Shown: piece after piece, positions 33,617 to 42,525 of the stretch
How positions within the stretch are numbered: position 1 is the stretch's first letter
How the letters are laid out: the number at the start of each line of letters is the position of its first letter
From: Mucilaginibacter auburnensis
GTDB taxonomy: Bacteria > Bacteroidota > Bacteroidia > Sphingobacteriales > Sphingobacteriaceae
DNA: 64,000 bases
NCBI RefSeq assembly: GCF_002797815.1
Contig: NZ_PGFJ01000001.1
Span: 1,984,001 to 2,048,000, forward strand
Direction of reading: 5' to 3'
Notes under the pieces: generated by a model
Databases searched by the model: none
What the model was told of the DNA's origin: nothing
What the model saw: the letters and a program-made list of their open reading frames with translations, nothing else
Program-made: the position numbers and the translations under genes

Positions 33617-35785
33617 ATGAACGCCGTGGTTTATTTATTTCAGGTAAGTGCATGCATGGGTATATTTTACCTGTTTTATTATGCGCTATTGAGCAGGTTT
33701 ACCTTTTTTACAATTAACCGCTGGTATTTACTAATAACAATGGCGCTTAGCTTTGTTATACCATTGTTGACCATTACAGTGCAGCAAAACGAAGCCTATC
33801 CTGAAATTATTCAAAAGGTGGTGTATGTTAACCAGTTGCAAACTGTAGCCGAACCTCTAAAAATAAGCGCCGCGCCTGCAGTATCTGAACGTGTAAGCAC
33901 GCCATTAAACTGGATGGAGGTTTTAACGACCCTTTACAAGCTTTCTGTTTTCGCGCTTTCTGCAAGACTTATAATTATAGTTGTTAGGTTTTTATCCAAA
34001 ATGCGCAACAAAAAGCGCACTAAGGTGGACGGTGTGCAAATAGTAACTGGCGACAAAACACTCAACAACGGCTCCTTTTTTAATTATATTTTTTTAAACA
34101 GCGATGAGCTTACCGCTGATGAACTGCAACAGATCATTGCGCATGAAATGCTGCACGTTAAGCTGCTCCACTCTGTTGATCGCATTTTGGTTAAAATTGC
34201 CCAGGTATTTTTATGGTTTAACCCATTTGTTTACCTGTACGCCCAAGCTATTGAGCAAAATCACGAGTTTGAAGTGGATAGAGAAGTGGGTAACTCAACC
34301 AACAGACACAAATACGCCGAATTATTGCTGCATTTATCGGTCGCATCCGGTGGTAGTTTGTACCACAACTTTAGTATGGTTCCGCTTAAAAAACGTATTA
34401 CAATGCTTTTTACTAAACCCACACATAAAATGAAAAAAGTAATTTACCTGCTTACAGTGCCGGTGGTGCTGATAAGCTGCCTGGCTTTTGCCAAATTGAA
34501 AAGCGACGATTCAACTTACAGAAAAGTTAAAATTGAAGCCGCTACCGATAATTCAGATACATCAAAGGTTCAATACAGGCAAAAGTCAAAACTCACGCCG
34601 GCACAACGTAAGGCGAATGATGAAGGCCGCCGAAAGGCGCTTGCCTATATGGAATCGGCAGAGGGAAAGAAGAAAATGGAACAAAGCAGGGCTGTATGGG
34701 GTAAAGAAATAACTGTTGCCGTTTTGAATGATTACAATAACGAAAAAGGCTTGTTCAGAGGAAGATTAGTTAAGGAAAAAAATACCGGTGCTGAGTTTTT
34801 GCTACCAAGTTGGTACGGACAATCAAAAAAGCTTAACACGCAAATTAAACAAGGCGATGAGTTGACAATTAAAGTTTTTAGCGGTGGGGTTAACCAGGAA
34901 AGCCCGGTAATTATCACGCCTGCTTATGTTATAAAAAACGGTAAGAAGATTTTTCAGTTAGCTGAGGCTGACAAAATCCCTGACTACCCATTTCTGTTTG
35001 AAGCTAATAAAGTGCGCTTTGCCGACGGGCAAATTACCCGGATCACAAAATATCCAAATGGTAAATGGAAAACAGCCGTATTTGAGCGTGTTAACGGTTA
35101 TAAATTTAATTTAAGCTTTAAGCCCAACGCACCCGATCTGAATGGCATTGCAGACGGCGATCATGTTACATTACGCTTTGTACACGAAGTGAAAACCGGT
35201 GCTAAAGCGTACAAAATAGCCGACTGGGTGGCCATATCGCCAGATATAAAAGATTATGGCATTAAAAACCCCGACTTTTTCTTTAAGTTTTATGAAGTAA
35301 AAACTGATAAGTCAGATGTTTTAAAAGGCCAGCGTTCAGGCAGTAACAATTTAAATTCGATAAAACCTACAACAATAGGCAATGTAACAGAGCCTGTAAA
35401 TAATCCGGTTGATTCGGAGCTTCCCGATAATGTAATTGACTCTATGGTTAAAGCGAAGTTTGGCGGCAAGGTGAGTATCGTTCGTGACATATTGGGAACT
35501 AAACTGGTTATTATTAGAAATGGTGAATACTTTGCGGGGTATGCTAACCTTAAAACGGTAAATAATATAAAAGAGGGCGACGAGATAGCAGAGGGTCAGG
35601 TATTAGGCAAAGCGGGTATTGACATGGACAACAACATTGCATGGAGCTTTGAGCTATACCATGGACAACAGCGAGTAACCCGGGAGGAAGAGCAACAGGC
35701 TATCATAAATAGTTTAGCATCGCCTAAGTTTAATTTCAGAATTAAATACAATGATGGTGTTTTTAGTTTAGCATCAACACGTTAA
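33617..35785 (+). CDS. M56/BlaR1-type membrane sensor metalloprotease with a large C-terminal extension
   Basis: About 722 residues. Residues 1-290 are the M56 domain: N-terminal membrane helices (from residue 4 and 35), the zinc site H176-E-x-x-H180 (AHEMLHVKLLH) and NHEFEVDREV, followed by a membrane helix (KKVIYLLTVPVVLISCLAFA, about 275). It lacks the penicillin-binding sensor domain of BlaR1. The extracytoplasmic part of about 430 residues ends with a segment (VSIVRDILGTKLVIIRNG, GDEIAEGQVLGKAG) that resembles a degenerate peptidase M23/lipoyl-like domain. It is probably the signal sensor that relieves BlaI repression. Signal unknown. Confidence 0.87.
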   Translation: MNAVVYLFQVSACMGIFYLFYYALLSRFTFFTINRWYLLITMALSFVIPLLTITVQQNEAYPEIIQKVVYVNQLQTVAEPLKISAAPAVSERVSTPLNWMEVLTTLYKLSVFALSARLIIIVVRFLSKMRNKKRTKVDGVQIVTGDKTLNNGSFFNYIFLNSDELTADELQQIIAHEMLHVKLLHSVDRILVKIAQVFLWFNPFVYLYAQAIEQNHEFEVDREVGNSTNRHKYAELLLHLSVASGGSLYHNFSMVPLKKRITMLFTKPTHKMKKVIYLLTVPVVLISCLAFAKLKSDDSTYRKVKIEAATDNSDTSKVQYRQKSKLTPAQRKANDEGRRKALAYMESAEGKKKMEQSRAVWGKEITVAVLNDYNNEKGLFRGRLVKEKNTGAEFLLPSWYGQSKKLNTQIKQGDELTIKVFSGGVNQESPVIITPAYVIKNGKKIFQLAEADKIPDYPFLFEANKVRFADGQITRITKYPNGKWKTAVFERVNGYKFNLSFKPNAPDLNGIADGDHVTLRFVHEVKTGAKAYKIADWVAISPDIKDYGIKNPDFFFKFYEVKTDKSDVLKGQRSGSNNLNSIKPTTIGNVTEPVNNPVDSELPDNVIDSMVKAKFGGKVSIVRDILGTKLVIIRNGEYFAGYANLKTVNNIKEGDEIAEGQVLGKAGIDMDNNIAWSFELYHGQQRVTREEEQQAIINSLASPKFNFRIKYNDGVFSLASTR

Positions 35786-35824
35786 ACAATATAAAAGTTA
35801 TTTTTAACCTAAACATTACCAGTT

Positions 35825-35858
35825 AGGCCGCTGATTTTTTTTAGCGGCCTTTTTATTT
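35825..35858 (+). terminator. Terminator of the blaI-M56 operon
   Basis: AGGCCGCT / AGCGGCCT stem with a T-rich loop, then TTTTTATTTT. Typical intrinsic terminator on the plus strand. Confidence 0.85.
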
Positions 35859-35883
35859 TCTAACGTGGCCCAGCCATTTGCTA

Positions 35884-35921
35884 AATTGGTTTAAATAACT
35901 AAATTGCGCTATAAACCAATT
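35884..35921. promoter_or_regulatory. Dyad AATTGGTTTA-N18-TAAACCAATT upstream of satP
   Basis: A perfect 10-bp inverted repeat 29 bases before the SatP start codon. TATAAACC occurs twice at its right side. Spacing suits a dimer bound over two turns, or a hairpin in the leader. Confidence 0.4.
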
Positions 35922-35949
35922 ATAAACCCTTTTACCGTAACAATTTTTT

Positions 35950-36522
35950 ATGAGTACCCCAAACGCTATAGCCAACCCGGCTCCGTTAGGTTTGTGCGCT
36001 TTCGGCATGACCACCATTTTGTTGAACATTCACAATGCAGGCTTTTTTGAAATGAACTCCATGATACTGGGCATGGGCATTTTTTATGGCGGCCTGGCTC
36101 AGGTTATTGCCGGTATTATTGAAGCAAAAAAAGATAACACTTTCGGCTTAACAGCCTTCACCTCATACGGCTTTTTCTGGCTGTCATTAGTATGTTTAAT
36201 TGTGATGCCTAAGTTGGGTTGGGTAGAAAAAACCTCCAATAATGCCATGGTAGCTTACCTTTCTGTTTGGGGATTGTTTACGCTATTGTTGTTCTTCGGT
36301 ACACTGCGTTTAAGTAAGGCACTGCAATTTGTGTTTGGCTCGTTAGTGATATTGTTTGCTTTATTGGCCATAGGCGATGCTATGGAAAACCCAACCATTA
36401 AAACGCTGGCAGGTTACGAAGGTATCATCTGCGGTGCATCTGCAGTGTATACCGGGATTGCGCAGGTATTGAATGAAATTTATGGCAAAACAGTTTGGCC
36501 TTTAGGTCCGGTTCAAAGATAA
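35950..36522 (+). CDS. satP: Acetate/succinate uptake transporter (SatP, GPR1/FUN34/YaaH)
   Basis: A 190-residue inner-membrane protein with six predicted helices. The family signature NPAPLGL is at residues 9-15, followed by FGMTTILLNIHNAG and MGIFYGGLAQVIAG; the end YTGIAQVLNEIYGKTVWPLGP is also characteristic. It co-transports acetate or succinate with protons. A striking dyad lies just upstream. The SRPBCC gene follows after 19 bases and may be co-transcribed. Confidence 0.93.
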   Translation: MSTPNAIANPAPLGLCAFGMTTILLNIHNAGFFEMNSMILGMGIFYGGLAQVIAGIIEAKKDNTFGLTAFTSYGFFWLSLVCLIVMPKLGWVEKTSNNAMVAYLSVWGLFTLLLFFGTLRLSKALQFVFGSLVILFALLAIGDAMENPTIKTLAGYEGIICGASAVYTGIAQVLNEIYGKTVWPLGPVQR

Positions 36523-36541
36523 AATGCTGTAACTTGCAGCC

Positions 36542-36922
36542 GTGAAAGACTTTAAAAAATATTATATCATTCCGGCCGATCCTGAGGAGGTTTACCTGGC
36601 CCTTACCAATGCTGCAACCATTCAATTATGGACAGGTGATGTTGTAGAAATGGATGCCACACCAGGTGGTGAATTTTCTATGTGGGATGGTGCTATAGTG
36701 GGTAAGAATATTGAGCTGGATCCTGGAAAAAAGATAGTACAGCAATGGTATTTTGATGGCCAGCCCGAGGAATCAATAGTTACTATTAAACTACATGCGG
36801 ATAAAGCTGGAACATCAGTTGAATTACGCCATGCCAACATCCCCGATGAGGATTATAATGACATTACAGAGGGGTGGAACGATAGCTATTTTGCCTCCCT
36901 TATAGAATTTTATGAGGATTAG
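36542..36922 (+). CDS. SRPBCC (AHSA1-type) family protein
   Basis: A 126-residue START-like protein beginning at GTG (36542), which gives the expected start KDFKKYYIIPADPEEVYLAL. Signature parts are TPGGEFSMWDGAIVG and QQWYFDGQPEESIVTIKL, and the C-terminal EGWNDSYFASLIEFYED. Members bind hydrophobic ligands or help chaperone activity; function here unknown. Follows satP by 19 bases. Confidence 0.85.
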   Translation: MKDFKKYYIIPADPEEVYLALTNAATIQLWTGDVVEMDATPGGEFSMWDGAIVGKNIELDPGKKIVQQWYFDGQPEESIVTIKLHADKAGTSVELRHANIPDEDYNDITEGWNDSYFASLIEFYED

Positions 36923-36941
36923 ATAAAGTAAAAAGTATATA

Positions 36942-36980
36942 AACAACAACGCCCGCGGATTATCCGCGGGCGTTGTTGTT
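36942..36980. terminator. Bidirectional terminator with a 19-bp perfect stem
   Basis: Arms AACAACAACGCCCGCGGAT and ATCCGCGGGCGTTGTTGTT are separated by one base, so the real loop is the GATTATC centre. Lies between the convergent SRPBCC and OsmC genes. Confidence 0.85.
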
Positions 36981-36994
36981 ATATCAATAAGTGC

Positions 36995-37429
36995 TTATGC
37001 AGTTACTTCCGGATGCACAAATACTTTAGAGTTGATTTGCGCACCGGCTTTTTCAAGGGTAGACGCAACGGAGCAATATTTACCTAATGAAAGGTCAACT
37101 GCTTTGGCTGCCTTATCAGGGTCAATATCTCCGTAAAGGTGAAATTCAACCTCAATATTTTGCCATAAAGATGGTTCCACACCCGCTTCGCGGTCGCCGT
37201 TAATAACCATTTTATAATCTTTTACATCCTGACGCTGTTTCTTCAATATAGCAATTACGTCAATGGCCGAGCAACCTGCCAAACCCATTAACAATAACTG
37301 CATAGGGCGGGCGCCATAATCCAAACCTCCGCTTTGCGGATTGCTGTCCATTTTAACAATATGTCCGTTTTCGTCTTTGGCATCAAAGCCATAGTCGCCG
37401 CTAACACGGCTTAATTCAATTTTTGGCAT
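36995..37429 (-). CDS. OsmC family protein
   Basis: A 144-residue OsmC/Ohr-fold protein. The two reactive cysteines typical of the superfamily are seen: C54-like in GLAGCSAIDV and another in LGKYCSVASTLE. It lacks the exact Ohr length and is nearer the YhfA branch. Members reduce organic peroxides or bind sulfur species. Cytosolic. Monocistronic, convergent with the SRPBCC gene. Confidence 0.9.
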   Translation of the reverse strand: MPKIELSRVSGDYGFDAKDENGHIVKMDSNPQSGGLDYGARPMQLLLMGLAGCSAIDVIAILKKQRQDVKDYKMVINGDREAGVEPSLWQNIEVEFHLYGDIDPDKAAKAVDLSLGKYCSVASTLEKAGAQINSKVFVHPEVTA

Positions 37430-37531
37430 AACTTAAATGTAAAAAGTATGCTAAGTTAAACATAAGCCACCGCATTCTTTTTGATGTAGTTTAAGTTTAA
37501 TGTAATTTTAAACCCTATAGTAATTAACCTG

Positions 37532-38008
37532 ATGATGAAAAAGATCCTTATCACCCTTATTTTTTGTTGCGTGGCTTGCGTTGGTTTTGGGCAAGGCAAA
37601 TTAATATCATACGAGGAAGTGAACCTCATGCTTCACAACAATATCAACAGGAACGACAGTTTGTTATTGGGCAAGGGTTACACACAAAAAGCAAAGAACG
37701 AAAAGAAGAAAACCCGCGAATATACGTTAGCTACTAACAGGGGTACATTTGTAAATGTAGCTTTGCGTGCGGATGGTCGCAGGATGTTTATTGAGGTAGA
37801 AACTAATGACAACCAGCAATATGATATACTGATTACTTCTATTAAACAATACCCTTATAAAAAGGATGATATTGGCGATGTGGAAGTATACGTTTTAAAA
37901 GATCTGGGAAGTATCTACATAACCTCAAATCAGAATAATCCCGATCCGTTAAAAAAATACCACCTGATTCAGATAGCTCCGGATAAAAATGTGATGGCGT
38001 ATGATTAA
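37532..38008 (+). CDS. Secreted protein of unknown function (158 aa)
   Basis: Signal peptide (MMKKILITLIFCCVACVGFG then QGK) with cleavage likely after GFG. The mature part has alternating charged stretches (QKAKNEKKKTREYTLATN) and beta strands, with no known motif. Two adjacent ATG codons at 37532 and 37535 make the start ambiguous by one codon. A hairpin terminator follows at 38012. Probably periplasmic. Confidence 0.75.
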   Translation: MMKKILITLIFCCVACVGFGQGKLISYEEVNLMLHNNINRNDSLLLGKGYTQKAKNEKKKTREYTLATNRGTFVNVALRADGRRMFIEVETNDNQQYDILITSIKQYPYKKDDIGDVEVYVLKDLGSIYITSNQNNPDPLKKYHLIQIAPDKNVMAYD

Positions 38009-38011
38009 TAT

Positions 38012-38041
38012 AAACTGACCAACTTTACAATTGGTCAGTTT
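38012..38041 (+). terminator. Terminator after the 158-residue protein gene
   Basis: AACTGACCAA / TTGGTCAGTT stem with an 8-base loop and a T-rich end. Confidence 0.7.
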
Positions 38042-38069
38042 GTGATCATAGCTCAAATTTGTGTATTGA

Positions 38070-38224
38070 AAGCTGTCCCAAATGGTGGACCAAAAAAACG
38101 ATTTCTCATAAGATTGCCATGAAATCTTAAAGTGCCAAAATCTTAAAACATTGATTATCATAGGCAAGTTGTCCAGGTTGATTGTTTAATTTATGCAAGG
38201 CGCCTATTTAATTGGGACAGCTTG
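38070..38224. mobile_element. MITE-like element with terminal inverted repeats
   Basis: About 155 bases bounded by AAGCTGTCCCAAAT (left, 38070-38083) and ATTGGGACAGCTTG (right, 38211-38224), which are inverted copies. Both sides carry the same 9-base sequence GTGTATTGA (38061-38069 and 38225-38233), a typical target duplication. The interior has no gene and contains AAATCTTA repeats. It is too short to encode a transposase, so a non-autonomous element moved by an outside transposase is likely. Confidence 0.7.
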
Positions 38225-38243
38225 GTGTATTGAATTGAGTAAC

Positions 38244-39191
38244 TTAAAGGGATGTGGTGCCTGGTTTTAAGAAGTTGATATTGCGTTTCAGGCCGGCGTA
38301 TTTAGTGCGTTTAACCGCCGATTTTTGGAAGACCTTTTTAAACACATCCTCTGTTATCTCTTGAATGTCATCACGACTCAAACCTAACAGATCGGGATGC
38401 GGGTCAAACGGCGGTTCCGAATGAATTACCGAGAACTTGTTCCAGGGACATACATCCTGACATATATCGCAGCCAAACATCCAGTTATCCATTTTGCCTT
38501 TAAATTCGGCAGGGAGTTCATCTTTCAGTTCAATGGTGAGGTAGGAGATGCATTTGCTGCCATCAACTACGTAGGGGCCAACAATTGCATCGGTAGGGCA
38601 GGCATCAATACAACGGGTGCAGGTACCGCAATGATCGGCAGTTGGCTCACTATCGTACTCCAGTTCAATATCAACAATCAGTTCGGCCAAAAAAAAGAAA
38701 GAGCCGGCCTTTTTGTTGAGCAGATTGCTGTTCTTGCCTACCCATCCTATTCCTGCCTTTTTGGCCCAGGCTTTATCCAAAACAGGAGCTGAATCGACAA
38801 AAGCCCTGCCACCAACTTCGCCGATCTGCTCATTTATGGTTTGGAGCAACTGCTTAAGCTTATCCTTTATAACAGCGTGATAGTCCTGACCATAAGCATA
38901 TTTGGATATTTTAGGAGCAGATGGGTCGGTTTGCCGGGCATCGGTGTAATAATTCAGCGCCAATGAAATTACCGACTTTGCCCCGTCAACCAACAAACGT
39001 GGGTCGAGACGTTTATCAAAGTAATTTTCCATGTACTGCATTTTGCCGTGCATGCCTGCGTTAAGCCAGGCCTCCAGGCGAGGTGCTTCTGCTTCCAGGA
39101 AACCGGCTTTGGCAATGCCGCAAAACATAAAGCCCAGTTTTTTGGCTTCATCTTTGATTAGCTTACTATATGCTGAACGGCTTTGTTGCAT
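38244..39191 (-). CDS. queG: Epoxyqueuosine reductase
   Basis: Reduces epoxyqueuosine to queuosine in tRNA, using a cobalamin and two [4Fe-4S] clusters. The 315-residue protein shows the cluster motif [12 protein letters not shown] near residue 190, [10 protein letters not shown] near 240, and the N-terminal cobalamin-binding region. The ATG at 39191 ([10 protein letters not shown]) gives the family start; ten upstream codons are open but not conserved. The 3' end lies 10 bases past the target duplication of the MITE. Confidence 0.95.
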   Translation of the reverse strand: MQQSRSAYSKLIKDEAKKLGFMFCGIAKAGFLEAEAPRLEAWLNAGMHGKMQYMENYFDKRLDPRLLVDGAKSVISLALNYYTDARQTDPSAPKISKYAYGQDYHAVIKDKLKQLLQTINEQIGEVGGRAFVDSAPVLDKAWAKKAGIGWVGKNSNLLNKKAGSFFFLAELIVDIELEYDSEPTADHCGTCTRCIDACPTDAIVGPYVVDGSKCISYLTIELKDELPAEFKGKMDNWMFGCDICQDVCPWNKFSVIHSEPPFDPHPDLLGLSRDDIQEITEDVFKKVFQKSAVKRTKYAGLKRNINFLKPGTTSL

Positions 39192-39253
39192 TGCAGGCAA
39201 AGATAGCACAATTAAAAACACCCATTTTTATACAACTACCAAAAACTAAAATC

Positions 39254-39514
39254 ATGGAAAACCAAACAAATGATCCGATAGAAGAACAAATCACCAACAA
39301 CGATGATTCAGTTACTAATAAAGATGGCGACAATATGTTAGAACAGCAGGAGGGTGCCAATGTGCAGGATAAACCCGACGAAGTACGTGTGCCTACGGTT
39401 ACGCCCGGCAGTGAAGATGCAGAAGCGGCAGACGATGTAGTTGAAGAAGATACATCCGTAACAGAGGATGACGCCTCCAACAAAGGTCAAGGCCCAAAAG
39501 GAGAAAACCTTTAA
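39254..39514 (+). CDS. Small acidic, disordered protein (86 aa)
   Basis: An 86-residue protein with about a third Asp and Glu (MENQTNDPIEEQITNNDDSV at the start, DDVVEEDTSVTEDD near the end) and no hydrophobic core, so it is probably disordered and cytosolic. Starts at ATG 39254, 62 bases from divergent queG; an intrinsic terminator follows right after. The family is unknown to me. Confidence 0.7.
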   Translation: MENQTNDPIEEQITNNDDSVTNKDGDNMLEQQEGANVQDKPDEVRVPTVTPGSEDAEAADDVVEEDTSVTEDDASNKGQGPKGENL

Positions 39515-39516
39515 AA

Positions 39517-39555
39517 GCAAAAATCCCTTAGCAATTAATGCTAAGGGATTTTTGC
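39517..39555. terminator. Strong bidirectional terminator
   Basis: GCAAAAATCCCTTAGCA / TGCTAAGGGATTTTTGC stem with a 5-base loop, between convergent genes. Confidence 0.88.
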
Positions 39556-39571
39556 TTTAACGCATGCTCTA

Positions 39572-40174
39572 TTAAAGGGCAGCTGTCACTCTGAAGTTTC
39601 TCGGAGTGCGACTAAATGTTGGTTTAACAATCTCTCTTTCGCTGCTGCTGTAAGCTTCCAGTTCGTTTTTGTTGACGCTTGCAGTAGCACTGTAATCAAT
39701 GTGGTAGTTTTGAATCATTCCATACAAATCAGCACGGGCATTGTCGTTTACTGTGATGTTGGCTGCAACCGCATCAACGTCTAAACTTGCTATGGCTTTA
39801 TCGTTCAAATCTATGTTTAATGACAAAGCTGATAAACCATTGTATGATTTGATAATAGCATGGTCATTAGCAGTAATAGCACGAAGATCGGTTACCGTAA
39901 CCAAAACTATTAAAGCATCATTTTTATAAGAAGCTATACGCAGTGTACCGTCCTCATTCTGAACCATAGCGTTTTGCGCGTAATAGTCATTGTAAACTTT
40001 AACGCCATCTTCTTTACCGTTGGTAATATAGACTTCCACATTGCCACTGGCTTCTATTTTGTTGATATGGCCGGCGCTTGTTAGGGTAACCGCGTCATCG
40101 TTGGCTTGGGCAATTGTAATAGTGCTAATTAATAATGCTACTGTTGCAATGATTGTTGTGAATTTAGTTTTCAT
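39572..40174 (-). CDS. GIN-domain (DUF2807-like) exported protein
   Basis: A 200-residue protein with a signal peptide (MKTKFTTIIATVALLISTI, ending AQA). The beta-helix pattern INKIEASGNVEVYITNG and ITANDHAIIKSYNGLSALSLNIDLND is that of the GIN/DUF2807 family, whose members are periplasmic or surface proteins of unknown function in Bacteroidota. The last 30 residues are basic. Monocistronic. Confidence 0.83.
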   Translation of the reverse strand: MKTKFTTIIATVALLISTITIAQANDDAVTLTSAGHINKIEASGNVEVYITNGKEDGVKVYNDYYAQNAMVQNEDGTLRIASYKNDALIVLVTVTDLRAITANDHAIIKSYNGLSALSLNIDLNDKAIASLDVDAVAANITVNDNARADLYGMIQNYHIDYSATASVNKNELEAYSSSEREIVKPTFSRTPRNFRVTAAL

Positions 40175-40354
40175 GTCTTTTATTTTTAATGTGTGAGTAT
40201 GTTATTTTTATTAAATACACCTCTATGACATGCTGAAAGACAGAAAGTTAAATTGACTATAGTGTATAGTAGACAACCAGTTGTTTTGTGCAGGCGAAAG
40301 CCAGCAATGTGTCGTCAAATAGTTTTAAACTGATGGGGTAGGTATGCAAATAAA

Positions 40355-40383
40355 AAAGCCGCAGTCCCGTTGGATGCGGCTTT
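40355..40383 (-). terminator. Terminator of the deacetylase gene
   Basis: AAAGCCGCA / TGCGGCTTT stem with an 11-base loop, about 25 bases past the stop codon at 40407, with a T-rich run on the minus strand. Confidence 0.75.
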
Positions 40384-40406
40384 CGTTATATTTTCTAAGC
40401 TTTTAC

Positions 40407-41318
40407 TTAGAAGCTGTTTTTAATGGCGTTGTGCAATGTCTTGGTGCTCCAGTAACCACTATCTAAAATACGGCGAACAGTCATAAGCGGATCATTGGCG
40501 TCGCGCTTGTCGGCTAACTGGAATGCCATTTTGAAGCCGCGTTTGTGCAACTCAGGCAGATTTTCAGCATTCCATATACCGAAAGGAAAAGCAAAATAAG
40601 TTATTTTTTTGCCCGTTATCTCTTCCAGCTTGGCAGTTGGTTTATCTAATTGCGTAACCCAATCATCTGTTGGTTTAAGCGTTACCTTACCATTTTTACC
40701 CAATATTTTCAGAGAAGAGTTATGCGACAAGCGGTCAAAACGGTGGTGATCCCATGTGTGGCTGCCAATCACATTACCATCATCCGATAGCTGTTTGATC
40801 TGTTCCTTACTCATGTAGTTAGGGCGACCAATGGATACCGTCATGATGAAATACACAGCCTTGAAACCATATTTTTTCAATTCGGGGGCTGCAATGGTGA
40901 ACTGATCAAGGTCAGTATCATCAAAAGTTAGCATAATAGGCTTGCTTGGCAGCTTGGCGCCTGTAGTTAAATAAGCATATAACTGATCTGGTAGTATAGT
41001 GTGATACCCGCTATCGGCCAAACTTTTTATTTTCTCTTTGAAAGCTGCGACCGGAACGATATAGTCTTTAGCTCCTTTTGAATCTTTTGGTCGCCAGTCA
41101 CGTATTTGGTGGTAGCAAAGTATAGGCACTTGCTTGCGCGCCATAATGGCTTCCTTATCAATTTTTACCGGCCCTGTTGGAGCGGCAGGTTCATTTGCAA
41201 CTTTGGTATTCGCAGCAGGGATTGAATCGCCTACAGCGCCCTTTTTTTCTGATTTTGACTGGCATGAAGTAGCAAGCATTAAACTCGCCAGCAGTAACGA
41301 TTGGTATGATTTTAACAT
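40407..41318 (-). CDS. Polysaccharide deacetylase lipoprotein (NodB homology)
   Basis: A 303-residue lipoprotein (lipobox LATSC at residues 15-19). NodB motifs are present: MLTFDDTDLDQF (motif 1, Asp pair) and SHTWDHHRFDRLS (motif 2, H-x3-H), then FAFPFGIWN. This family deacetylates GlcNAc-containing polymers such as PNAG or peptidoglycan. The neighbouring genes give no clue to its substrate. A -7 box and -33 TTG (41363-41390, minus strand) lie upstream. Confidence 0.9.
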   Translation of the reverse strand: MLKSYQSLLLASLMLATSCQSKSEKKGAVGDSIPAANTKVANEPAAPTGPVKIDKEAIMARKQVPILCYHQIRDWRPKDSKGAKDYIVPVAAFKEKIKSLADSGYHTILPDQLYAYLTTGAKLPSKPIMLTFDDTDLDQFTIAAPELKKYGFKAVYFIMTVSIGRPNYMSKEQIKQLSDDGNVIGSHTWDHHRFDRLSHNSSLKILGKNGKVTLKPTDDWVTQLDKPTAKLEEITGKKITYFAFPFGIWNAENLPELHKRGFKMAFQLADKRDANDPLMTVRRILDSGYWSTKTLHNAIKNSF

Positions 41319-41362
41319 AGTAGATATAATGCAAAAGCGGATTTAAAGTTTTGCTTTTAAAA

Positions 41363-41390
41363 CAAATATATACAAAACTGTTTGCCGCAA
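41363..41390 (-). promoter_or_regulatory. Promoter of the deacetylase gene
   Basis: TATATTTG (41363-41370) with TTG at 41388-41390 on the minus strand, spacing 17. Predicted start near 41359. It overlaps no coding sequence but lies just 9 bases past the ruvB stop codon. Confidence 0.45.
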
Positions 41391-41398
41391 ATTATTGA

Positions 41399-42421
41399 TT
41401 AAAATAATGAAGGAGTACCACCTGGTTTTATTTTACCAAGGTGCTTGTAAGCGCTCTCTGTAGCTTCCCGGCCGCGTGCGGTACGCATCAGAAAACCTTC
41501 CTGTATTAAAAATGGCTCGTAAACTTCTTCAATGGTTCCTTCATCTTCACCAACGGCGGTAGCGATGGTTTTTAAGCCTACCGGACCGCCTTTAAACTTG
41601 TCGATAATGGTTGACAATATTTTGTTGTCCATTTCATCTAAACCGTGTTCATCAACGTTTAACGCGTTAAGTGCATATTGAGCAATGTTGGTGTCAATGC
41701 GTCCGTTGCCTTTTATCTGCGCGAAATCTCGTGTTCTTCTTAACAACGCATTAGCTATACGTGGCGTACCACGACTTCTGCGGGCAATTTCATAAGCGCC
41801 TTCATCACTAATCGGAGTTTTTAAAATAGAGGCAGAACGCAAAACGATAGTAGTAAGCAACTTCGCATCATAATATTCTAATCTGGAATTGATGCCAAAG
41901 CGAGCCCTAAGTGGCGCAGTCAATAAACCGGAGCGTGTGGTAGCGCCAACCAGGGTGAAAGGGTTTAAAGATAACTGCACCGAGCGGGCGTTGGGTCCGC
42001 TCTCCAACATAATATCTATCTTAAAATCTTCCATTGCCGAATACAGGTACTCTTCAACCAACGGACTTAAGCGGTGTATTTCGTCAATAAATAAAATGTC
42101 TCCGTTCTCCAGATTGGTAAGCAGGCCTGCGAGATCTCCCGGTTTATCAAGTACCGGCCCGGATGTTATTTTGATACCAACGCCCATTTCATTGGCTATG
42201 ATATGCGATAGTGTTGTTTTTCCCAATCCGGGAGGGCCGTGCAATAAAACATGGTCGAGCGCTTCGCCGCGTTGGCGCGCTGCCTGTACAAATATTCTTA
42301 AATTGGCGAGTATGTTATGCTGACCTGTAAAATCCTCAAAAGCCTGTGGACGAAGCGCTTTCTCAATGTCGCGCTCTACAGGAGTGAGGTTCTCAAGGTT
42401 GGGATCGAGATTTTCGTTCAT
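41399..42421 (-). CDS. ruvB: Holliday junction DNA helicase RuvB
   Basis: RuvB drives branch migration of Holliday junctions with RuvA. From M at 42421 the protein is 340 residues: Walker A GPPGLGKT at 62-69, Walker B with DEIHRLSP, and the arginine/sensor region [16 protein letters not shown]. The C-terminal winged helix follows. Six extra codons upstream are open but nonconserved. ruvA and ruvC are not in the window, common in Bacteroidota. Confidence 0.96.
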   Translation of the reverse strand: MNENLDPNLENLTPVERDIEKALRPQAFEDFTGQHNILANLRIFVQAARQRGEALDHVLLHGPPGLGKTTLSHIIANEMGVGIKITSGPVLDKPGDLAGLLTNLENGDILFIDEIHRLSPLVEEYLYSAMEDFKIDIMLESGPNARSVQLSLNPFTLVGATTRSGLLTAPLRARFGINSRLEYYDAKLLTTIVLRSASILKTPISDEGAYEIARRSRGTPRIANALLRRTRDFAQIKGNGRIDTNIAQYALNALNVDEHGLDEMDNKILSTIIDKFKGGPVGLKTIATAVGEDEGTIEEVYEPFLIQEGFLMRTARGREATESAYKHLGKIKPGGTPSLF

Positions 42422-42525
42422 TGCCAACGAATTTAGCATTTTTTTATGAGTCGGAAAGTCCGCAAGTTAGAAAGTCCGAAAGATAATTTGAATGACAATA
42501 GTCAAAATTGTCGCTTTCGGCTAAA

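Noticed and set aside
37949-38167. 72-codon minus-strand ORF crossing the MITE edge
   Set aside because: It spans the insertion boundary and the end of the preceding gene, and has no transposase-like motif.
38397-38792. 131-codon plus-strand ORF opposite queG
   Set aside because: Antisense to the iron-sulfur motifs of queG; composition is that of a shadow frame.
39198-39205. TAGATTTG box (minus strand) just before queG
   Set aside because: It would place the start of transcription only 3 bases before the ATG, and no -33 element was found; not listed as a promoter though a leaderless message is possible.
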